NCBI GenBank assembly: GCA_039654915.1
Contig: CM077600.1
Location: 70,255,992-70,319,991, forward strand
Origin: Aquilaria yunnanensis
Lineage: Eukaryota > Streptophyta > Magnoliopsida > Malvales > Thymelaeaceae
Reading direction: 5' to 3'
Length of the DNA stretch: 64,000 bases
Part shown: positions 1 to 9,608 of the stretch, piece after piece
How positions within the stretch are numbered: position 1 is the first letter of the stretch
Layout of the letters: every line of letters begins with the position of its first letter
Made by a program: the position numbers and the translations under genes
The notes under the pieces: generated by a model
What the model saw: the letters and a program-made list of their open reading frames with translations, nothing else
Told to the model about the DNA's origin: nothing
The model's database searches: none

Positions 1-1001
1 ACAACCAAATGATGGTTTATTTTTTTTTTTCTATCTTAGTATGGATAGGTATAAAAATTCATGCATAGTAGTTCACTAAAACATAATTTAATATCTAGCA
101 TAAACTGAAAGTTTTTTATAATTATAAACATATTACGCCCTTCATCTCATGAAAAATGATATATTTCTCTGGATATAGAAATTAATAACACTTTTATACT
201 AAAATAACTTGACATAACAGGAAAGTAAATTTATGAATTACTTTTAGGAAGACAAATGGACTGGGCCATGGAAGGAGCCTAATTCAATTCTTAAGGAAAT
301 TAATAATTTGTTTCAACAATAGTTTTAAACCAAGTAATAATTATTTTGGCGATGGACAACCGACCAATGGACCAAGTCATTTGGTCTGAACATCCTCTCT
401 CTACCTCTAAAATTCTCTGCCTTCTTTCTACAATGTTCGTTGTTCTACTGGGTTCTTTATGGTTGGGCCACTCGGATTATGAGTTTTTTGACAACACTAC
501 CACCAATGAAGGGAAATAATTTTAAGATTTTTCAAACTATTTACATGGTTATATTTCTCTTTGTTTACTCCTCACCTTTTCAAAAACTCAATGGTTTTTC
601 ATGGATAGGGCTTTCAAAGTTTGAGTTGTTTACATAGTTTTGATCGCTGTAATGTTCTTGTAAAGTTACTTAGGAGCCATGTATGAAAAAGCGTAGACAA
701 TTAAAACCAAATTTTTTTATTGGATTTTTGGGCTTGTCTGGTGGCTTTTTTGGTTGATTAGTTTGGATAGATTTGTTCCTGAGATGGTTGCGATTATTGA
801 GGACACAACAGTGTTAGGTGCTCCGCCACCGTACCGGTAAATGAGGCACATGCGCCTCCCGCTGCTGTGGAGGCAGGAGATTTAAGGTTCATTTCCCACC
901 TTACCCTTTTTTTTTTTTTTATTATCTTGTATCTGCCTGTATTTTTTAAAACTTTATTTTATTCGGTGCAACTAATTTTTCCTTTTCAAGCCCTAATGTT
1001 A
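1..1001. other. AT-rich non-coding flank
   Basis: No coding region, RNA gene or repeat boundary is supported here. Short open frames of about 65 codons occur in T-rich DNA and have no recognisable motif. Homopolymer T runs lie near 20-30 and 905-920. Confidence 0.5.
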
Positions 1002-1247
1002 ACTATTCCTACATCTGTTTCATATTCTTTGAAATATTTTAACTTTTTTAAAATTATTTGACTTAAATGTATTCATATTATTATTTCTTTGAAAAAATTT
1101 TAAAAAAATATATTTAGAAAATAGAGGTTTTTATCTATCATTTATATATAAATTATTTTCATTTTACATACTAAAATATTAAAAATAAAATTATAGATTA
1201 ATTGCTGAGAAGTGAATTGTGCAAAGAATTTGGAACGGGAGGGAGTA
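1002..1247. mobile_element. Possible Stowaway-like MITE
   Basis: The right end reads GGAACGGGAGGGAGTA, the inverse of the CTCCCTCCGTTCC terminus typical of Stowaway MITEs, followed by TA, their usual target site. The left end (CTATTCCTACATCTGTTTCATATTC, spread over 1003-1027) is a degenerate match to the same terminus, and both ends continue into ATTCTTTG. The interior is very AT-rich and non-coding, and the length of about 245 bp fits the class. The left terminus is poor, so the call is tentative. Confidence 0.45.
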
Positions 1248-1792
1248 TTATTTTCTTCTATTTTATTTTGTGAGAGGAGAGGAAAATTGATTGGACAATG
1301 AAGCAGGGAAATGAAACCTATTTACGAAGGATATGGGTGGTTCGGTGACAAAGACGAATGTTTATTTCAACACATATGACCACGTATCTCGGATCAAATA
1401 CATTTGACTACGTTTTTTTCAATAATTTGTGTGCTTTAGCCTCACCGGTGTAGTTTTTAAACGGAAGATTCTTTTTGCAAGAAAGGCTAGGATGTGAAAT
1501 GTAGTTGTTTTCATATAGTTGGATTAAATCTAGATGGTCAAAATTTTGATGCTCTAGGGGAGAATGGTGTCAAAATCCATTGTGGGGATTTGCATAAGGG
1601 AGTTGCGTTGAGAGTTCCTTTGGTCTAATTGTAACAAGCATGGATTGTTACAGCTTCTTGCTGGAAATTTGATCTATGGTTCTAATTTATTGGATATAAT
1701 TTTTTGCTATTAAAAAAATAAAAAAAGTTCTAAGACTATTAAAACATTGAGCACATCTGATAGTGTTTTCGATTATTAAGACACTAAATAGT
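1248..1792. other. Non-coding flank
   Basis: Nothing is recognisable between the MITE-like sequence and the solo LTR. The unoccupied target of the solo LTR continues from 1797 into 4744, which confirms that these flanks were once contiguous. Confidence 0.5.
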
Positions 1793-1797
1793 AAAGT

Positions 1798-4738
1798 TGT
1801 AATGCCCGGACAATCCAAAGTGATTAGGTCCCGGGTTAAATGGATTTGGAGCATAAGAATTTTTCCTTAATCGGGAATTGAGCTCAATTAAATTGAGAAG
1901 ACAATATGGCATGTGCATAATTGAGTGTTGAACATCTTAAAAATAAGCTTGGCTTAGGCCAAGAGAAATAGTAATGAAAATGGTGGTTTTCAAAGATGAG
2001 GGATTAAATTGAACAAAGGGATTTTTAGTGGTTGGGCTCAATTGCCCAAAATTAGAAAGTTGGAGGACTAAAGGGGGAATTATGCCATTTTAATGGCCTT
2101 GGATGCCTTAGCCAGCCATGCCCCTCCAATTCCCAATATTTTATGTCACCTTCCTCCAAATCCTATTATTTTAATCCACCTCCCATCCTTAGTCATCACC
2201 TTAGATTCTTTCTTCACCTACTTTTAACTTTTTCTACCAAACTTACCTAAAAGTCTTCCAATTAGTCTTCATTTCTTTTAATCTTGTCTCCCACTCATTT
2301 CAAACACATTATTAATTTCCTATTATTTTAATCCACCTCCCATCCTTAGTCAAGACTTTGGATTCTTTCTTCACCTACATGTCTCCTACTTTTGACTTTT
2401 TCTACCAATTTACACAAAAGTCTTCCAATTAGTCTTCCATCCATTAAATCTTGTCTCCCACTCTTCCAAGCACATTATACACTCATTTTCCTTCCCATAT
2501 GGCTGGTCATCACCTTCCCACACATTAAAACATAATCAATTCACTCATTCAAAGCCATTTGCTCTCAAACTCTCTCCTTCTCTCTCCATTTTCTTCCATA
2601 CCAAGTCTCACCATTCCAAACACATTTCCAACTCTTTTCCTCATCTAAATATTCGTCCATAGCTAGAAATAATCATTTCTCAAATTAAAACCAAGTATTC
2701 TTGGTTGAATTCAAGCTCTAAGACCATAAAGAGCAAGAATCAGGTGAAGAATTCAAAGAAAACCAAGGAGGAAAATTCGGCCATTTCCATTTCTTGGAGG
2801 TTTTAAGCTCTACTCAAGGAAATCTTTGTGTGATTGAGTTTCTAAGTTCATTAGAAGCAAGAAATCAAGAAGAAGCTTGAAGAACATCAAGCACAAGAAA
2901 ATTGGCCTTACCTCTTTTGTGAGGTTCTGTAAGTGTACACCAAGTGTTCTTGGTATTTTGTGTTATTTGAGTTAATCACCAAGTGTTCTTGGTATCTTAT
3001 GGTTACTAATAAAATTTGGCCCATCTTGGTTCTTATGCTAGAAAACAATTTCTAGAGTCAACAAGCAAGGAAAACGAAGGAAAATAAGCTTCTAAAGCTT
3101 TCGGTGTTGTGGGTAAGAATTCCTATACTCACTTTATTGCATGGTATAATTTCATGGCCTTTTTATGTGAGTATTCGGGCCCCTAGGTGATGGTCAAAGA
3201 ACCATGTGATCCTAGGAGTGCTAAGAGGGCTTAAGTTATGTTATTGCTTCGGCAATTCTGTTTTGCTCATGAGCTAAGTTAAGTAAGCAAGCATTATGTG
3301 CTAGGAGTTAAGGCGGCCACCTTAATTCCTATGCTAAGTGAGCTCTCCGAAAACATTAAGTATATGAAATTAATGAATTAAAACTTGAGGGATGCTTGCT
3401 GCCCTTCTGTGAACAAAGTGTTAAGTGGCGTGTGTTTGTGTGCTTCTTTGATTTGTTGTGCATGCTAACCCCCGATTATGATATTATTGCTATATGCATG
3501 TATCTTCTTGTTTTCTTTGTCTTTATGTTTTCTTTGCAGGAATAAGGATTATTTTGCCATTACATTCTTGGCATATGTTAGGCCTTGGAGGCCATAAGTT
3601 AGGCATTGGATGCCACGGAATCCTTATTGAGTTTTATAACTCACCCGCCCTACTCTACTTTTGTAGGTAAAGGTTTGCTTGAAAGATCAAGCTAAGAGTC
3701 TTGAGTACTCTTTCTGTATTCTAAGGTTGGATTTATGTATGGTATTGCTCAAAATGTTCTAAGTATTCTAAGTATATAAGTTGCTTGTAAACAGCTAAAA
3801 AAAAATGTGGACTTTCTGTGCAGGACTTGAAGTTTTAGAATTGTGGGAACAAGGTCTATTAAGGTGGAAATTTGTGTTCCATGGCTTTGTGGATTTATGG
3901 CTTGCTTTTAAGCATGTTTTTGTTGGTCTAACTTTAGTGACCAAATTATGGACTTAGCTAAAATTTGGCCAAACTTGGCTTTGGGCTTGTATTATGGACT
4001 TGGACATTTTTGGGTATTTTTATTGCTTGGTGGACTTAGCAAGGCCCATGCATGAATTTATGGGTTATGTTTTCATGAAACTTGAAGCATGTTGAAATTG
4101 GGCTTAAATGTACGTTTTGGGCTTAAATAAGAACTCGGAAAATTTGATTTTATTCTTGGTTAATTTTGGGCCATATGCGTGTTAAGTACTAAAAGGCCCA
4201 TAAGCCCATGTCTATGTTGAAAGCATGCAATGGTTGGCTATGTATGCTCACTTAGTAAAGAACATGCAAGTAAACTTAGAAAAAGCATGAAATTGGATGC
4301 TTGTGTAAAGTTTGGCTAATAAGAAATTTAAGTGCACTTATGTGAATTAATACATGCCTAAGCGTTAGTTGCATCTAAAGGCATTAAGTGATTATGTGCA
4401 CTAGTGAACACCAAAACACATAAGCATGCAAAGCATATGCATGAAAATAAATTTTCAAACTTAAGTTGGTGTTTTGGTTGCCATGCATATTCTTGGCTAA
4501 GCTTGGTAAAGACCATGAAAATGAACACATGAAATCCACATAGGTGCTAGCTTGTTTCTGAGAGCACTTCAACTTAACCTTAATTAAAGAACTTAACGAG
4601 CTAGTACCGATAAGTATCCTGGGGTTCATGCCCATAAGTCTTAGTGAGTTTTAAAAACCCCTTCTGTGTAATGAAAACTTCCGCTGCAAGTTTTAAGTAA
4701 ACAGGCCCAAATGGCCGGGGGCAGTTTAGGGCACGACA
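1798..4738 (+). mobile_element. Solo LTR, Ty3/gypsy (Tekay/Del-like), 2941 bp
   Basis: The sequence starts TGTAATGCCC and ends GGGCACGACA, an imperfect terminal inverted repeat with TG...CA ends. The flanking 5 bp are identical, AAAGT at 1793-1797 and at 4739-4743. No gag or pol lies inside, so this is a solo LTR left by LTR-LTR recombination. A segment near 3630-3670 (AACTCACCCGCC, then TTTTGTAGGTAAAGG) resembles the region found in long chromovirus LTRs and sets the plus orientation. The lineage is inferred from length and this motif; the boundaries are seen directly. Confidence 0.85.
2162..2478 (+). repeat. Two-copy 157-bp tandem duplication in the solo LTR
   Basis: Units at 2162-2318 and 2319-2478 share long stretches, for example CCACCTCCCATCCTTAGTC and GTCTTCCAATTAGTCTTC, with scattered differences and small indels. 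The duplication lies upstream of the CT-rich segment of the LTR, in the likely U3 region. Confidence 0.75.
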
Positions 4739-5215
4739 AAAGTTGTTCAGTAGCTAACATTGACAACTAACGAAATATAACTACTAATGGTTAGTGATAT
4801 CATACAGGCCTATTTATGAGCCCAGACTGTTTAAATTGAATCTATGAAGAAAAGCCTAACCTGAACGCTCAACAAGCCTACTATGACCTTAATAAAGAAG
4901 GTAACAATCAAGATGACAACCAAATCCCCCAATTACGGGATCTCCCTATCTATATGATATGCCCATGATCTTCTATGAAGCACTATAAAAGAGGAACCAT
5001 GTTGGTAGTCCCATGGTATGCAATACCAACTACATTCTCATTATTTTGCAACTCCACTTCATATACAAGAAATTGACTTCACTGTAAAAGGGTTTCCTTG
5101 AGCACACATACTAGGGATTCAAAGATATCTTTGATTGCAAGCTTCCTAGCCCAACTCTTCCTAGCTCCAAGACCAAACCGCTTGGTTTGGTTGATGGTAC
5201 TTTCACTATTAATTT
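4739..5215 (+). repeat. Probable 5' LTR of Tat-1 element (left edge unclear)
   Basis: A TATA box (TATAAAA, 4984-4990) is followed by a leader with the layout of Tat-type LTRs. A primer-site-like sequence and a Tat-type gag relic come next. A perfect 8-bp stem with a 4-nt loop (5172-5191, ACCAAACC/GGTTTGGT) lies near the right end. I cannot fix the left boundary. It may lie upstream of the solo LTR at 1798, in which case that solo LTR inserted into this LTR. Confidence 0.45.
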
Positions 5216-5233
5216 AATGCCCTTTGTAGGAAC
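5216..5233 (+). promoter_or_regulatory. Degenerate primer-binding site of Tat-1
   Basis: AATGCCCTTTGTAGGAAC is a degenerate match to the GGCGCCGTCTGTGGGAAC type of site common in plant Tat-like elements. An ATG at 5238 begins the gag region. Confidence 0.45.
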
Positions 5234-5237
5234 AACC

Positions 5238-6361
5238 ATGGTGACTACAAGTATATAATGATTGGACCAAGATCCCCATGAAAATGAGTAGGAAAAAAAT
5301 GATTGAAGGGACCTTTAGAACCCACCATAAGGGCTTGTGGACCACCAAATACAAGAATAGGACAAAGTGTTGCTAGTCAAGACCCATCATTGCCTCCATG
5401 TGACCTTAAAAAAGGTAAGGGACCGGCTACCTTGGATGATAATCAGTTCTAGGAGCTGAAGCATGCCCTTTTCGAACAACTCAGAACCACCATTCAACAG
5501 GAGATAAGAGTTCCATTGGCACTGAAGGAGGCAGGCAAGAGTCATCTAATGCATGAAGGCCCAGGGTGAGGCCCACCTTGAGATCCGTAACAAGGTTTTA
5601 GGGCCAGGACCCCTTTGAGAGATCCTCCATAGGCATCTCAAGGAAGGTCAGACGGACCTGGAGCTAGTGACATTAGTGTCATTCTACGGAGGCTTGATCT
5701 AAAGGAGCAATAACTAAGGGCACCTAAACTAGTTGGAAAATCTTGGACTTGCTATGGACATCCACTTCAAGTGGATCCAACCATTGAAAAATGAGATCAT
5801 CAATGCACTGATGTCTGTTGGCTTCAAGATGCCAAAGATAGATTGCTACAATGGACTCATGGACTCTATGAATCATTTGTAGTGATATATTATCTCTTTG
5901 AGGTTAGAGAGCATCAGATGCAATTATGTGCTGGGCCTTCAACTCTACCCTAACAGGATCTACTGCCTCATGGTTTTGGACAAATAGGGGTCACCATTTC
6001 TAATCGCTCAAGGAATTATCCCATACCTTCTTAAGGCACTTTTTGAGGAGTAACTTGACTCCAAAAATAGCATCCCATGTGTTGAATATTCAATTGGCTA
6101 AAGATGAATCCCCGAGGGACTTTGTTAGAAGGTTTAACATCATGATTTATCCCCTAAGTTGCACCTAATTGCAGTGACCTAAGGTTTGTTAAAAGAGTCC
6201 AAGTTGGCATGGGACCAGCATGAGAACTTGGTATGAAGCGTCAAAAAGTCCCTTGACTGGGAGACTAGATATATGCATGTGGAGGAGCTCAACAAGCCAC
6301 CCTAGAAAGAGCATGCCAATGTCAAGGATGGCAGGTTCTCATCTAGAAAAAAGAGTAGAGG
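5238..6361 (+). pseudogene. gag: Tat-1 gag, N-terminal part, degenerate
   Basis: This is a relic of a Ty3/gypsy nucleocapsid gene of the Tat type. No frame stays open, but conserved gag patches can be read in different frames. One is LNIQLAKDESPRDFVRRFNI near 6080-6140, which matches the 'ESLRDFVxRFN' signature of plant gypsy gag. Another is ETRYMHVEELNKP near 6260-6300. Multiple stops and frameshifts show it is old. Its continuation, the zinc knuckle and protease, resumes at 12042 on the far side of the GAG-A insertion; GCTTG at 6362-6366 and 12037-12041 is the duplicated target. In an intact element the product would coat genomic RNA. This copy cannot make a functional protein. Confidence 0.65.
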
Positions 6362-6366
6362 GCTTG

Positions 6367-7385
6367 TGATATGATCAAAGAAGGCACAACCAGTGATGAT
6401 AAGGACCCATTGAAGATAACTAGTGGACTATTGACAAGGGAGAAGGCTAAGGAGCTCACTAGTGCACTTCAAGCTCGGATGTTGACAGATTGGCGATGTT
6501 CTGGTAGAAAATTCATATCTTGAGATAAACAGATCAGAATGGAGTAATTCTTGATTCATTGGAAATATAACATCTGGAGCTACAAATCATATGAAGGCCA
6601 TCAAACCCATTTTTCACGTTAAGGAGGTCCAATTTAGCTTCAAAGTCACGATTTACGAGTTATCGCTGGTTCAAAAGCAGTTGCAGTATTTTGGGAATAT
6701 CTTTCTATTCAGAAGTCCATTTTGTGTGATTCAAGTGTGGTTTCGAAGCTAAGAAATATATCTACAACTTTGATGCTTTTCATTTTGATAAATTGTGGCT
6801 GCATCAAGTTCGAATTTCAGCTTGAAGTTGAAGACACAAGCAAGAAGTACCCGAGAAGACTATTTCGGGGGTTTTATGGCCAATCTTGTATTTATAGTTT
6901 ATTTTCGTTCAAATCTTATTTAGATACATTATTTAGGAAGTTATTTAGGCTATGGAATAGTTTAAATCGTTTTGGACAAGTGGCATATGCTGCATTCATT
7001 AAACTTGTTCAAACTAGGAATTAGAGTCCTAATTTGCCTAGGATTTCCTATGTCTTTGTATCTAGGATTCCTAAGGGATTTAGGCTGCGAATTTTGCCCA
7101 GCTTTTAACCATAGTTTAGGCCTATATAAAGGCACATATTCTGGATGTAAAGATACAGAAAAATTTTGAAATAATATTGCTCTTTGGAGAGGTTTTCTCT
7201 TTGGTTCTTGGCGGACTGCCTTGGTGCACAAGTATGCTTATGTTCTTGGAGTTCTATACTTCTCGTTTCTAATCACAGGTTGATTAGGGGTGGGGGTTTT
7301 AAACCTAGTCTTTTTTATGTCTTGTGGAGCTTGAATCACATCTTGGGCGCGTTTCATGGTCATTATACCATCGGGGTTCGCATCA
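6367..7385 (+). repeat. 5' LTR of GAG-A
   Basis: It is 1019 bp with TG...CA ends and is immediately followed by the tRNA primer site. It contains a TATA box at 7123-7129. Its first 100 bp and last 500 bp or so are shared with GAG-B LTRs, but the middle (about 6470-6800, the probable U3 core) is not. Confidence 0.95.
7123..7129 (+). promoter_or_regulatory. LTR TATA box of GAG-A
   Basis: TATATAA lies in the context GGCCTATATAAAGGCAC. The same box is present in the 3' LTR at 11774-11780, and a matching TATAAATAGG occurs in the GAG-B LTR. It is the likely core promoter of the element. Confidence 0.7.
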
Positions 7386-7387
7386 GT

Positions 7388-7400
7388 TGGTATCAGAGCC
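7388..7400 (+). promoter_or_regulatory. Primer-binding site, initiator Met tRNA
   Basis: TGGTATCAGAGCC is the canonical plant iMet-tRNA primer site. It lies 2 nt after the LTR's final CA, and minus-strand DNA synthesis would start here. Confidence 0.92.
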
Positions 7401-8282
7401 ACAAGTTCCATTGAAGGACATATCTTTGTGTTCTTGTTTCTCTTTGTTTTTCCTTCAATTTTGTCCAGTAATTTCGTGCTTTAATTCTCTGTTTTAATCT
7501 ATTTTCTTCTTGTTTTAGGTCTGTCCTTTTTGTTCCATCCTTGTTCAAGTCCAAAAATCACAAAAACAACAAAAAGAAGTCAATCCGTGTCACCTAGTAT
7601 TCTCGGTTTCAATTCGTTTGTTCTTGTCTAATTCTTATCTTTCTGTTTCGTTTCCAGCCATATTAATCTCTTTTGTTTTCATTGTTTCCAGCATCTTAGA
7701 GTCCAGAAAACTTCAAAAAAAGAAGGATCCAAGTTCAGGAATTTTCGGTATCAAAAAGTTGCTTCAAATTGTGCCAATTTCACTAGTTTTCTTGTCTTGG
7801 CCGAAAAGAATTCTAACTTTTTGTCTTTGGCAGCAAGGAGTTTCAAGGAGAAAGTTTGGTTAGCATCAAAACAGCAAGCAAAAAAAAAAAAGGAAGGAAA
7901 AGAAAAGAAAAAGAAAGAGCAAAGAAAAGAAAAGAAAAGAGCTTGCAAAAAAAGAAGTTTTCTCAAAGTGTTGAAAGTTTTGCGCCCCAAAACCTATCCC
8001 ATTGTTTTTAAGCCAAAAAGCTTTCTGTGTGGTTCTTGTGATCATCAATTGCAAGAGCTTCTTAGAGTCTTTTAATGCTTGTTTAGCCCACCTCTTTTGG
8101 AGTCAAAATAGTTCTTAAAAAATTCAAGTTTTCTTGTGTGCTTTGAGGATAGTTTTCTTAGAACTTTGGAGAACTCTTTGAATAGCAATATCTCACTAAC
8201 AAATTGAGTGTTTTGAGTGTTCATATTTTGAGTGAAACACGTGAGGTGAGTGTTTGTGAGGATCTTTGTTATTTTCAGGAGT
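7401..8282 (+). other. GAG-A untranslated leader with purine tract
   Basis: About 880 bp of T-rich non-coding leader separate the primer site from gag. A near-pure A/G tract of about 70 nt spans roughly 7879-7947, and its complement is conserved in GAG-B at 41040-41111. TTATTTTCAG, a splice-acceptor-like sequence, ends just 3 nt upstream of the gag ATG, so a spliced gag message is conceivable. I see no reading frame of substance here. Confidence 0.7.
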
Positions 8283-9560
8283 ATGGAGGGCCAGGAGGAT
8301 AGGAGAATGGAAGTGAGACACAATGATGAGCCAACCATGAGAGAGCTTCAAGAAACTCTCAATAGGCTTGGTGGGAGGATTGAAGACATTGACTTAAGGT
8401 TGCCAAGGAGACCAAATCCCATCTTGCAACCAAGGAGAGGTCCAAGGAGAGAAGAACCCGAGGAGGAAGAAGGGCATTGGCATGACCATGGGCTTCCAAG
8501 GAGGGGGGAGCCAAGGGAGGACAACAATCTAAGCTCCATCAACTTTACCATTCCATCCTTCCAAGGGAGGAGTGATCCCGATGCATATTGGGAGTGGGAA
8601 CAAAAGATTGAGATGGTGTTTGATTGCCATCATTACTCCGAGAAAGAGAAGGTTAAATTGGCTACCATAAAGTTCACTAATTATGCTCTTGTATGGTGGA
8701 ATCAGGATGTTACTTCTAGGAGAAGGAATGAGGAGGAGCCCATACATACATGGAGAGCCCTTAAAGCCTTAATGAGGAGGAGATTTGTGCCTAGCTCCTA
8801 CTATAGAGATCAACGCTTAAAGCTTCAAAAGCTAGTGCAAGGCCAAAGGAGTGTGGAGGACTACCACAAAGACTTGGAGATAACCTTGACCCGAGCCAAC
8901 ATCATGGAGGATGAGGAGACCACCATTGCTAGATTCATTAATGGTCTCAATCTTGAGATTGCCAACGAAGTGGAGATGGTGCCATATGTCAACATGGAGG
9001 ATTTACTTCATCATGCCATTAAGGCCGAGAGGAGCATTAAGAGAGCAAAGGCATCCAAGATGTGTAAAGGAGGAATTTCCACATGGAAAGGAGCATGGAA
9101 CAAAGATGTAAGAGAAGTACCCAAGCCAAACATGGAGACCACAAAAGGAGACATGTCTCAATCGCAACAAGAAAAGTCAATCATGCTTGTTCCACTTTCA
9201 CCACAACAAGTTTTGGAAGATCAAAGAAAACTTCAAAGTGAGGTTGAGAGAAAAGAAAAAGAGGGGAAAGTTGAGGGCAAGAGTGATGAGGGGAAAGTTG
9301 AGAGAACAACCGAGAGATTAAGTGAGAAGAGTGAACATGAGGGGAAGAAGAGTGGAGAGTTCCCGAGAGAAGAAATTGAGTGCGAAGTTGAGAGAAGACA
9401 AGAGTGTAATGAACCCAAGCCGAGTGAAGAGAGAAAGACCAACAGAGAAGCCATACTTTCATCTAACGTAATGAAGTCTTTTTCTAGTGTTGTGTTGTCT
9501 TCTTTTCAGGACTTAAGTGGAGATAAGCTACAAGAATCAAGTGAGTTGCTGCCCATCTAA
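8283..9560 (+). CDS. gag: Gag protein of GAG-A (425 aa)
   Basis: This is the structural Gag of a gypsy-like retrotransposon, expected to bind element RNA and form cytoplasmic particles. Residues about 88-255 form a retrotransposon Gag domain, with INFTIPSFQGRSDPDAYWEW at 86-105, YALVWWNQ at 134-141, MRRRFVPSSYY at 164-174, the RSVEDYHKDLEI stretch and the ARFINGLNLEIANEVE helix. A basic segment follows. Residues about 300-400 are a Lys/Glu-rich low-complexity tail. No CCHC zinc knuckle is visible. I chose the ATG at 8283 (MEGQEDRR) over the in-frame ATG at 8250 because GAG-B is conserved from MEGQ onward but has an indel just upstream. The TAA at 9558-9560 is AAA in GAG-B, and the frame stays open beyond it, so this stop probably truncates a longer protein. 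Confidence 0.88.
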   Translation: MEGQEDRRMEVRHNDEPTMRELQETLNRLGGRIEDIDLRLPRRPNPILQPRRGPRREEPEEEEGHWHDHGLPRRGEPREDNNLSSINFTIPSFQGRSDPDAYWEWEQKIEMVFDCHHYSEKEKVKLATIKFTNYALVWWNQDVTSRRRNEEEPIHTWRALKALMRRRFVPSSYYRDQRLKLQKLVQGQRSVEDYHKDLEITLTRANIMEDEETTIARFINGLNLEIANEVEMVPYVNMEDLLHHAIKAERSIKRAKASKMCKGGISTWKGAWNKDVREVPKPNMETTKGDMSQSQQEKSIMLVPLSPQQVLEDQRKLQSEVERKEKEGKVEGKSDEGKVERTTERLSEKSEHEGKKSGEFPREEIECEVERRQECNEPKPSEERKTNREAILSSNVMKSFSSVVLSSFQDLSGDKLQESSELLPI

Positions 9561-9608
9561 GAAGTTGGTGTTCCTAATATTCTAAGCCATGTCCCATGCA
9601 TCAAACCA

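Noticed and set aside
7388..7400. tRNA gene
   Set aside because: Only the tRNA 3'-end complement (primer site) is present; there is no cloverleaf. The same applies at 20282, 44070 and 60379.
6722..7414. Short frames of 65-100 codons that recur at 11373-12116
   Set aside because: They lie in the two LTRs of GAG-A and recur only because the LTR is duplicated; none has a protein motif.
7879..7947. Lys/Glu-rich frames around the purine tract
   Set aside because: Simple-sequence translation in an untranslated leader; both strands appear open because of base composition.
8250..8282. Upstream in-frame ATG extending Gag of GAG-A by 11 codons
   Set aside because: GAG-B has an indel in this stretch but conserves the protein from MEGQ, so 8283 is the better start.
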